Source: a virus
Direction: 5' to 3' (one strand)
IMG/VR virus record: IMGVR_UViG_3300045747_000102
Location: 1-57,928 of that record
DNA length: 57,928 nt
A model generated the notes under the pieces. It worked only from the letters and a program-made list of their open reading frames with translations, was not told the DNA's origin and searched no databases. Positions 30,527 to 39,300 of the stretch are shown one piece after another. Each line of letters opens with the position of its first letter. Within the stretch, counting starts at the first letter, position 1. The translations under genes were made by a program, and so were the position numbers.

Positions 30527-32988
30527 TCTTCTATAACCAGTTTATCTATATCTTGTCTCGTTCCGTTAACTGTGAAGAAGCAATCTATGGAGCCGAAGAG
30601 GTTTTCATTTCCAATGATCACGGTGTTATTCTGAATAGACTCGACATAGAGTTTTTGATGCTTACCTATAGGTGTAAGCTGTACGGTAATAGAATCTGGT
30701 TCAACCAGAGCAGTCCAATAGTCAGGAAGTTCAATGACTTCACCTTTTAGACGGCCGCGGACATAGACTCCATGTTCAGGACCTTCCAAAGATCCATATC
30801 GAAGTTTCAGGCCGACTTTAGTTGGGTGTGGGATCAAGAACGACTTAGATGCAGCAGAGAATGCACCGGCAATAGTCATATTACCTGATGTGGTATTGAT
30901 AGCTGCAACTGGTGCGACACCAAATTGGCCGAATGTTATACCGCGGCCTGCTCCATTACCCATGCTCAATTTCATGGAGTAATCTGTAACTGGACCGTAT
31001 ACATAATCGGCGGCAGAACCCATCAAGATACTATAAGCACCAGTTGAATCCCAGAATTTATATCCGTTACCTACCGATGCAGGAGTATAGATAGAACCAG
31101 TAGTTGCATTACCACGAGCAGTAACAGTGGCTAATGTATCTGCTTCGGCTGTAAGATATGAACCAGCAGGCTGGGCGCCAATCGAGTTGTAAGAAATTGT
31201 TACAGCAGCAGAGCCAGTATAGGTAGAACCAGAAGCTGCACCAGTACCAGAATTGTTGAATGTTACGGCACTTGGATTTGGTAGAGTAGATGGAATATCT
31301 ACCGTCATTGCTACTGTGCCGTCTTTGTCGGGCAAAGTCCAAGTTCTAGAAGCAGTAGACGCGTTTGTGAAGTAATTTGTGAATGTATTTGCAGCATTCT
31401 TCAAATTCAGCTTATACAGAGTAAGTCCCGGGACCCCACCAGTTGCATCAATGGAAGTTATAGCAATCTTCTCTGCATCTACTTCTGTAAGAGCAGCTTG
31501 TACATCAGTCGCCACAATATTGCCAGTTGGAACATAGCTGATAGCTGTGGCTGGGTGAGAATTTGGATCTGTCAGACCAGCCAATGCTCCGTGATTTGCC
31601 TGAGCAAGAGCTGTGATAGATGCTTTGGAGCCAATAATCTTTGTAACAGATTCAATACGGCACCGAGCTGTACCAGCAAATGCAGTACCAAATCTGTACA
31701 CTATTTGATACAACGGTACGATTTCTTGGAAAGGCATTGTACCCCAAGAAAGCGAGTTTACTGATACTGCTTGAGCAACGGCAAGAGTGCCAAAGACTGC
31801 TTGGTGAGGTACCAAAATAATCTGTGTTGCAGCTGTAATAGATGGAACACCAAAGACCCAGTACACACCATAGTTGTTAACTGTATCTAGCACTGTCATC
31901 TGCCATGTAGCACCTGTGTACTGATTGTACATTGGAGTCGAGGCAGAATAGATAAGAGGAAGCGTCTGAGTAGAAATTGTCCAATCACCTGCAGCACCAG
32001 TTCTATTCATACAAGTATAGACTGTGCCACCTGGAGCTAGAGCTGTAGTTGTAGTAAATAGGTCTTCATCTGCCATGACACCAGATGCAATACCAAAGCG
32101 AATGTTTGCATCTGAAGGTGTTGCTAGAACATAACCAGAAGCAGCAAAGCCGGAAATTTGTTGAGTACCATCAGCTGCATGAAGCCGTGCATGAATCCAT
32201 ACATCGGTCTCTGCATGGTGGTGTTCTTTCATACAGATGCCGGTAGCAGTAGCCGCATCATAGAAAACATAAGCTACCGGAGCTGTGTAGTCAAGATTCC
32301 AAACCGTCTGTGATGCAACTAAAGTACCAGTCGCGTCATAATAGATAAACCAACCACCCTGAGTTGCTGGGTGAGCCAATGCTTGAGCACCGGTTTTGGT
32401 GTACTTAACTCCATGGACAAAGAAGTCGAAAGTGCCACCAGTAGGTGTGATTGTGACAGTCCGTGTCGCAGAAACATAACCCAGAGAAACATAGAATGCC
32501 TGAGCCGAATCTACTGGGAAACCAGACATCGGGCATTTGCCGGCCACAGTGGCAATTGATGGATAATCCGTATCTGCTACTGCCGCTCCAACTAAACCTG
32601 ATGTAGCTTTAAGGACACCATTCAGAGAAGATGATAGAGTTGTTGCTCCATTTACAGTAAGATTTGCTACTGCCGCGGTAGCAACTAGGCCTAGACCGAT
32701 CTTTCGAGTACCAGCAGCCCACGAAACTGCTGCATTAGCATTTGAAGATGCGTAGATAGTCGTCCGAGTAAGAATATTACCGGTGCCCCAAGTGCCAAGC
32801 CCCGTTTCCCAACCCCCTAGAGGTCGGCCGGAGGCGTCTATATCCTCTGCATAATATGTAAATGTGTCTCCATTTGCGGCGACCGTAGACGCCGCTCTAT
32901 AGCCCGTAGTTGCACCCAGAAGAGTAAATGCTCCTGTACCTGTAGTAGTACTCGTTTCTTGAACTCTATCTGCAACAATTAATGCCAT
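30523..32988 (-). CDS. Long tail fibre/structural protein, 821 aa
   Basis: N-terminus MALIVADRVQETSTTTGTGA is typical for virion-attached fibre proteins. The C-terminal 100 residues (FLIPHPTKVGLKLRYGSLEG, GVYVRGRLKGEVIELPDYW, QLTPIGKHQKLYVE) match a domain found at the end of structural proteins of T4-type phages, including marine ones. The middle is an extended fibre. Coupled to the LamG adhesins, so it probably carries or assembles with them. Confidence 0.85.
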   Translation of the reverse strand: MALIVADRVQETSTTTGTGAFTLLGATTGYRAASTVAANGDTFTYYAEDIDASGRPLGGWETGLGTWGTGNILTRTTIYASSNANAAVSWAAGTRKIGLGLVATAAVANLTVNGATTLSSSLNGVLKATSGLVGAAVADTDYPSIATVAGKCPMSGFPVDSAQAFYVSLGYVSATRTVTITPTGGTFDFFVHGVKYTKTGAQALAHPATQGGWFIYYDATGTLVASQTVWNLDYTAPVAYVFYDAATATGICMKEHHHAETDVWIHARLHAADGTQQISGFAASGYVLATPSDANIRFGIASGVMADEDLFTTTTALAPGGTVYTCMNRTGAAGDWTISTQTLPLIYSASTPMYNQYTGATWQMTVLDTVNNYGVYWVFGVPSITAATQIILVPHQAVFGTLAVAQAVSVNSLSWGTMPFQEIVPLYQIVYRFGTAFAGTARCRIESVTKIIGSKASITALAQANHGALAGLTDPNSHPATAISYVPTGNIVATDVQAALTEVDAEKIAITSIDATGGVPGLTLYKLNLKNAANTFTNYFTNASTASRTWTLPDKDGTVAMTVDIPSTLPNPSAVTFNNSGTGAASGSTYTGSAAVTISYNSIGAQPAGSYLTAEADTLATVTARGNATTGSIYTPASVGNGYKFWDSTGAYSILMGSAADYVYGPVTDYSMKLSMGNGAGRGITFGQFGVAPVAAINTTSGNMTIAGAFSAASKSFLIPHPTKVGLKLRYGSLEGPEHGVYVRGRLKGEVIELPDYWTALVEPDSITVQLTPIGKHQKLYVESIQNNTVIIGNENLFGSIDCFFTVNGTRQDIDKLVIEE

Positions 32989-33308
32989 TATGGGGTCTCA
33001 GGTTTCTTTGATTCTAAATATTTATTGAACGCATTAGCACCAGCCCAAGCTAGCATATAACCGGAGAATAGGAATTCGGTGAGCAGTCCATGACGCGTCT
33101 GATAGATGATGATCCATGTCGACACGAGAAGGGAAAGTAGTTGTCCGAACTTAGATAACGAAAAAGTTCCATCTGCATTTGTGACGATCTGTGATGCATC
33201 AAATGTAGAATCTTTGATATGCCAAATTGCAAGGATAACAACCACGGCAAATCCGGCTAGGATAAGAATGATCGTTTCTATATTTAAGTTTAAATCTGCT
33301 AAGTTCAT
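32988..33308 (-). CDS. Three-pass membrane protein, holin candidate, 106 aa
   Basis: Hydrophobic helices lie at about 13-32, 54-72 and 78-95 with a polar loop QIVTNADGTFSLSKFG between the first two. The size, three helices and position among late genes fit a holin, but no family match is certain, and other membrane roles are possible. It overlaps both neighbours slightly. Confidence 0.6.
   Translation of the reverse strand: MNLADLNLNIETIILILAGFAVVVILAIWHIKDSTFDASQIVTNADGTFSLSKFGQLLSLLVSTWIIIYQTRHGLLTEFLFSGYMLAWAGANAFNKYLESKKPETP
33019..33026 (-). promoter_or_regulatory. Late-type promoter
   Basis: AATAAATA on the minus strand, 30 nt upstream of the 821-aa fibre gene. A second copy, CTTAAATA, lies at 33281-33288 inside the same small gene. 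Confidence 0.5.
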
Positions 33309-34159
33309 TTTGTCCCCATGAAGAATGGAATTGAAAGAATCACTTTATGAATCCAACCACCAATGGTGGTTTTATTCGTCATGGTCGAAACTGGTGCTGT
33401 CCATACGGCATCTGCATTTTGAGCTGCAGTTGGTATGGTCATTGAATCTATGATTGCTTTAATCTGTGCCAACTTAACTGAGTTAGCATCCATCTCAGTT
33501 CTGATATCTACAGGTAGAGTTGCAATAGTTCCCTGTAAAGTTGCCAGAGTACCTTCTACGGTATCGGTTTGAGTTTTTGCCAGAGTAGCATCTAGACCTG
33601 CATCTTTAAGAATCTTGCCAGCTGTATTTGCCGTGGTGTAAGTAGATAGATCCGTGTTCCATGGGTTAGCTGCTGCACCTACAGAGTCAAGTTTCTGGCC
33701 TGCAGTACCGACTCCATATGCCCCAAGATTGTTTGCAGACCAAACTGCATCTGCAACTTGAGCTACTGTGCCAATCCCACCACCAGTATTTGTAGTAATA
33801 GTAACGGCTTGCACTGGCTGAGAATAATTTATTCTGACGACAAAATTTCCAACTGTGTCAACAAATGGATCTCCACCACCCGCCACCAGAATAACACCAC
33901 CAGTTACGGAAAGAGTGTGGTTTGTTTCTTGTGGTCTAATTCTCCAACCATTCTGAAGAAAAGCATATGTAGGTACTGAAGTTCCGGCAGTTGCATCAAT
34001 AGGATCTCCACCCACAGTAGAAAACATAGGTAGATACTTTGAATTGTCTCCAGTCAGAAGCCAATCCACCCATCTGCTATATAGATCTAGAACAGATAAA
34101 GTTGTTGTCCCTGTCGAGAGTATGGCGAGCTTGTTTACGCCATCAAATGTTATTGCCAC
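33305..34159 (-). CDS. Structural/tail protein, 284 aa
   Basis: Contains LYSRWVDWLLTGDNSKYLP, FLQNGWRIRPQETNHTL and a Gly-rich middle, a pattern seen in virion proteins of many large phages. The C-terminal part is helical (AKTQTDTVEGTLATLQGTIATL). A minor tail or fibre-linked component is likely. A late motif lies upstream. Confidence 0.7.
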   Translation of the reverse strand: MAITFDGVNKLAILSTGTTTLSVLDLYSRWVDWLLTGDNSKYLPMFSTVGGDPIDATAGTSVPTYAFLQNGWRIRPQETNHTLSVTGGVILVAGGGDPFVDTVGNFVVRINYSQPVQAVTITTNTGGGIGTVAQVADAVWSANNLGAYGVGTAGQKLDSVGAAANPWNTDLSTYTTANTAGKILKDAGLDATLAKTQTDTVEGTLATLQGTIATLPVDIRTEMDANSVKLAQIKAIIDSMTIPTAAQNADAVWTAPVSTMTNKTTIGGWIHKVILSIPFFMGTK

Positions 34160-34186
34160 GGATAATCATACCTCAGTTATTTTTAA

Positions 34187-34194
34187 TATTTAAT
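34187..34194 (-). promoter_or_regulatory. Late-type promoter
   Basis: ATTAAATA on the minus strand, 28 nt upstream of the 284-aa gene and directly after a terminator. Confidence 0.6.
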
Positions 34195-34205
34195 GACGCA
34201 AACTA

Positions 34206-34236
34206 AAGGAGGCGCTAACCAAAGGCGCGCCTCCTT
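34206..34236 (-). terminator. Rho-independent terminator
   Basis: AAGGAGGCGC and GCGCCTCCTT form a perfect 10-bp stem around an 11-nt loop, and the minus-strand transcript continues with TTTAGTTT. It follows the 620-aa structural gene. Confidence 0.8.
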
Positions 34237-34252
34237 ACTAGGTCAAATTATA

Positions 34253-36115
34253 TTAGACGTATGAACGTTCGGTTTCACCGGTAGCAGATAGAGAAATTGC
34301 CTTGGAAGCGGTAAGAGTACCAGTCACAACCACAGGCTTAGATTTACCCGGATTACCAAGCACCAAGGTCACTGCAGCATCAGTACCACCTGTACGACCA
34401 CCTTGCACGTTGCCGGTGTAATCATAAGTGAATGCAATCGAACCAGATGTAATTGTACCAGCAATTGGTGATCCAGCAGCATTATTCACAGTAACAGCCG
34501 TTGCAGTACCGTAGTTACCTGCTGGGTTAGTTGTGAAATACATGCGGTAGTAACCAGTGGATGCAGATGTGAGGTTAGCATTTGAAGAAATGATACCAGC
34601 AGAAGCATATGGATAGTCGCGGGTGGCGGCCGTGTTGTCATATGAGGTGAAGGTGTTGACATCAGAAGATGCATAACCCATCAAAGTCACACCAGTTCCA
34701 CCACCATTTGCATTGGCAGGAGCATAGAAACCAGCTTTAAGAGCAGAACCCACGAAGTTTAGTGTCTGAGAAGCAGTCTTACCAACGATGGCACCAGCAG
34801 AAGCAAGTCCGTTGATGTTTGAGTTTTGACGAAGAAGGTATTGAACCTTAGTGTAAATTTGCTGAAGTGAAGCTGGGATTGGAGCAGCACGTTGAAGTGT
34901 GAACGAAGCACCAGAAGCAATACCAAGCAGACCAGTAGTAATTGGCACAGAAGATGCAGAGCCGCCAGTACCAGAGATTGTGTACACACCCTTAGCTGCG
35001 CCGTTATGAATAGTAAGAGTACCACCGTAGTAATCAGCAATTGTAATACCTGCAGCAGTTGTGGTCATTGTAACTGCTGCATTAGCACCAGCACCATCTA
35101 CACCAGAGTAAGTACCAGCATCAATTACAATACCAAATGCACGAGGTGTACCTGTTGTATCAATGTCTCTGTTAAAAGCAGTTGGGAAGTACTTGACATT
35201 GATCATCGAATAGATAGATCCTGCATTACCACCGGAAGTATAAACACCTGGGTTAGCAGTGATAGCTACAACGAATGTATTGGTAGCAGCAGAAGAAACG
35301 GTATAGACACCGTTATAACCAGTAGGCACAACACCTGTGATGTTAACAATGTCACCTGCTACATAACCATGTGAGGTTGATGTAAATGTTGTAGTTGTAG
35401 CATTAGTCCAAACTGCTGTGGTAATTGCCTTTGCACCAGCAACAAATGTGTCATCCTTAAGAATGTCCAAATCTGTTTCATTTGAAAGCAGCACGTTAAC
35501 AATGTTAGCGCCTGTACCAGTCTTACCAGTATCAGCCAACACAGAGTCTTTGTACTTTTTACCGTATTCGCGGACATAACCTTTGAAGAATGTCTGTGTG
35601 TTGAATGTCGTTGTAGCGGCATCAGCAGCAATATCACCATAAACCTGAACACCCTGGTTAGCAGCATCTGTATACAAGAAGTTTGTAGCTGCACCAGTTG
35701 ACGTAGTTTGATAGTACAACTGAGAACCAGCAGAAACAGTACCCAGAGAAATAATACCTGCATATGTACGAGCAAGCGTACCTGCAGAGTTGTATTCTGA
35801 CCAGCCGCCGTCTCTCATGTAACCACGTGAAGCATTAGAATCTATTACCGAGAATTTCCAACCGTTATATGTTGAACCGTCGGTACCCATAAGGAACTGT
35901 CCAGACAACACGTCCAAAGCGTAGAATGGGAATGGGAAATCATTATATGTGGCAGTGGTCCAAAGATCGACGAACTTTGAATATAGGGCCTGCCAAGATA
36001 CACCGTCTTTAGCAACAAGATTACCTGCTACGTTAAGTGTGATGATCTTATTTGTTGTGTCTACTGTAAGTTCTGTACCTACAACTAGACCAGCTTTTGT
36101 CGTAATTTTTGCCAT
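34253..36115 (-). CDS. Structural protein, 620 aa
   Basis: Starts with NVAGNLVAKDGVSWQALYSKFVDLW-like sequence, followed by Thr/Ala/Gly-rich beta structure. A module around residues 240-300 (SHGYVAGDIVNITGVVPTGY and PGVYTSGG) is shared with the 1769-aa protein upstream. It is expressed from a late motif and ends at a strong terminator. Likely a tail or virion surface protein. Confidence 0.75.
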   Translation of the reverse strand: MAKITTKAGLVVGTELTVDTTNKIITLNVAGNLVAKDGVSWQALYSKFVDLWTTATYNDFPFPFYALDVLSGQFLMGTDGSTYNGWKFSVIDSNASRGYMRDGGWSEYNSAGTLARTYAGIISLGTVSAGSQLYYQTTSTGAATNFLYTDAANQGVQVYGDIAADAATTTFNTQTFFKGYVREYGKKYKDSVLADTGKTGTGANIVNVLLSNETDLDILKDDTFVAGAKAITTAVWTNATTTTFTSTSHGYVAGDIVNITGVVPTGYNGVYTVSSAATNTFVVAITANPGVYTSGGNAGSIYSMINVKYFPTAFNRDIDTTGTPRAFGIVIDAGTYSGVDGAGANAAVTMTTTAAGITIADYYGGTLTIHNGAAKGVYTISGTGGSASSVPITTGLLGIASGASFTLQRAAPIPASLQQIYTKVQYLLRQNSNINGLASAGAIVGKTASQTLNFVGSALKAGFYAPANANGGGTGVTLMGYASSDVNTFTSYDNTAATRDYPYASAGIISSNANLTSASTGYYRMYFTTNPAGNYGTATAVTVNNAAGSPIAGTITSGSIAFTYDYTGNVQGGRTGGTDAAVTLVLGNPGKSKPVVVTGTLTASKAISLSATGETERSYV

Positions 36116-36136
36116 GAGTTAATGCCCCTTTATTTC

Positions 36137-36358
36137 TTATTGATTATTTAATGCTGCAATGAGAGCCGAATTGTCTTTGTATTCTTGTACATCTATTGAG
36201 TAGTTCGAATTGAAGTACCGTTTGATCTGTCCGCCTACCTGGATTGGATCCCCAGATGGCATAAACTCTGTGTTGTCATCTAACATAGTTGGGAAAACAT
36301 CTTGGATAATCTTTCCAAGAAATTGTCCATCAGTTGATGAAATGATTTGAACTTTCAT
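36137..36358 (-). CDS. Hypothetical protein, 73 aa
   Basis: Small soluble protein (MKVQIISSTDGQFLGKII) between two large structural genes, probably a tail accessory or assembly factor by position. Its ATG overlaps the upstream stop by 1 nt. Confidence 0.6.
   Translation of the reverse strand: MKVQIISSTDGQFLGKIIQDVFPTMLDDNTEFMPSGDPIQVGGQIKRYFNSNYSIDVQEYKDNSALIAALNNQ
36145..36152 (-). promoter_or_regulatory. Late-type promoter
   Basis: ATTAAATA on the minus strand, located in the last codons of the preceding 73-aa gene, 30 nt upstream of the 620-aa gene. Confidence 0.6.
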
Positions 36359-39300
36359 TATGCGTAATTCCTATCTATAAACTGTGCAATTGGTAATGAA
36401 CCCGAGACCGATGGAAGTGTGTAGTTTCTAATATAGAATGGAACATATCCTGCTTTAAACACCCCAATATCTACCAACGAAGAAGAAGAATAAACGTAGT
36501 TGTAAGTTGTTCCAACATTAGCATCTATATTTAATTTCTCTGTAGAAGTACCAGCACCTAGAATAACGATGTCCGAACCGGTCTGAAGTCCGGTTAAAGT
36601 CAAAGTAATAGTATCTAAAGGAAGCAAAGTCTGTTGGAACACAGAACTTGTAACAGTAGGAATCTTAATAGCCTGAAGCAAGTTGGTTGCTGAATAAGTA
36701 TTCGTCTTGACTTTGATCTTTAGTTTGAAACCCTGTGCTGCTGTGATACCGGTTTCTGCATGGATACCACAAGCAACAAATCGCTGAAGTGTAGAAGCAA
36801 CACCAGCAACGGACAATGTAATCTGATTTGCTGTGTTGATTGAAGCAATAGTTGTACCAGCAACAAATGTAGTTGGTAGAGTTGTAGCATAGACATAGTC
36901 ACCAACTTTTAGACCGTATGTAGAAGACACACCGGTAATAGTAGTTGAGGCAGCATTTGCAGATGTAGTGGCAAGAGTATAAGTACCAGCAGCAAATGCA
37001 ATGACTTGGACACCATAAGTTCCAGGGCCACCCTGAGGTGCATCAATGATACTTGTGATAATTGTGTTAGCAGTCACACCTGTACCAGAAAGAATACAAC
37101 CTTCGTACAGAGTACCTGAAGTCACAGCAGTAACAGTAAGAATATTGCTTGTGATTGAACCAGTCACAACAGTAGAAGTTGGAGTTACTTGATTGACAAC
37201 GGTAAGAGCACCAGCTGTAATTGACCATGTAGCATTACCTCTAGCCGCATTAAACCAAACATTACCCCAGTTGGCAGAATATCCTGCACCTTTATCTATC
37301 TTATAGAAGATATCATGATAGTATTGGTTAGCCGTCATTATAACTGGTCTAGTAGCAGTATAAGGAGCAGTTGCCCCATAGGTAAATCTAGAATGACCAA
37401 TGATCCAGTCAGGAGTGGTAAATTCTACGTCATCACCAATATTCAACATAGCAATTGTGCCAGTTGAAGTAAATCCAGAACCAGCATCTAATTTGTTAAC
37501 TGTGTAATAGTTGACCGAAGTCTGCTCATTCATCTGAATTGCTATAGCACCTAGTACAGGATTTATAGTTCCACCTGATGCCCAGACACCAGGATTCTTT
37601 GTCATAGTTACGGCAAAAGTCGTAGCAGTAGGAGCCGGAGAAGCAAGCACAGTAAATGTTCCATTGAATCCTGAAGTCATTTGATATGATGTTGGGGCAA
37701 CGGCAGATGAAACTGTATTAGCAATAGTTACTTTATCACCAGCAACAAATGGATGACCAGTTTGAGTAGTAAATGAGCAATATCCAGCTACGTTCCAAGC
37801 TGTACCGGTAACTACAGTGTATGTAAATGGTGTGAAGAAGTCCTGGAAAGTATGACCATAGATAGCGGTCTGGCCGGTCGGCAGTGCAGAAGTAAATGCA
37901 CCGGTTGTCTGTTGAGCAGATGATGCTAAATACATAGTCCCATTGGTAGCAGCAGCAATGGCGGCAGTTAACTGTCCGATATATTGACCAGAAGCACCCC
38001 AGATTAAAGTATCTTTAGCGAGAGTTACGTTACCCGAGAATGTCAAAGCAGTAGATGCTGCTGTTGCTACAGTCAATGTATTTGGAATCTGATTACCAAA
38101 CACAGCCCCTATTTTCTTAGCAGTAGTATTCAGTGAAATATTGTTGTAACCAAGATTAGTAGCTGTAGCTGGAAGAGCTAGTCCCCATACATCTTCCCAT
38201 TGCAAATTGCCGTATGAGTTATCAATTGCAGATTGAATACCAAGTCTCAGAAGTGTGGTGTAAACTTGCTGGATTCTAATATTGTTGGCACCAGAAGCAG
38301 CAACACCAAGTATAATTGAACCCATAGCATTAGCAGATCCAGCAGACAATGGAGCAGTAGCAGATCCAACTCTCATCAATCTAATATTTGTAGCACCAGT
38401 CAGTGGGGACAAAAGAGCAGAGTAAGGTTGAGTGTTAACTGTGATACCTTCACCAAATGTAATACCATCAATCTTAATCGCGCTAGAGTTAGCAGACGGA
38501 ACGAATATAGACATTGGGATAGTTGTTGCAGTAGCACCTTCCAATGTATCCATATAATCAGTATTTGTAAATGTAAGATTAGACGAAGTGACTAATGATG
38601 CCTGGCCTCCGACCAACTGGTTGTCAGTGTAAGTCATGTTAGAAGAACGTGTCGTCAACAATGTACCGGAACCTGCATTCCGTGCAGAACCAGACATAGT
38701 AGCGGTAGTTCTTAAGACATGAAGTTTGTTATTTGTCCAAGTTACATTTGTGGCATCATTGAAAATTGCGCAGAAATGGCCGGCAGTTGTTACATGAAAT
38801 CTAGATAGACGGCAATTAGTAACGGTGCCGGTTGAATAGCAAAGACCAACAGCAAGTGCAGCTGCAGACACAGAAGCAGTAGTACCAGTGAGCACAGCTG
38901 TCAGCAGACTTGACATCCCAGTACCAACATCGTTAAACTTATAGAACGAAGCAATTTCAGTAATGTAAGTAGATTCTAGCAGAGCAACGTGATTCATCAC
39001 ATATGAGAATCCCTGTTGAGAAGAAATATACCAAGAAAGACATGCTTTATCAATATTGATAACACCGGTCACACCACCAGTAAGTAACTTTGGTCGTGTT
39101 GTAAGAGTAGCAGATGGTGCTACCGAAGCAAGTACACCGGTCACTGCTGTCTTTGTTGCATTAGAAGTAATGACGTTTGGTATAAGAATCTTTAGACCAG
39201 CAGGCGGTGTGTAACCCCAAGCATTAGTACCGTCTCCACCAATTCTGGCCTGGCCCGAGCCCGCCAGCATGTGAATTTGCTTACCTTGTTGAAAGTTTAC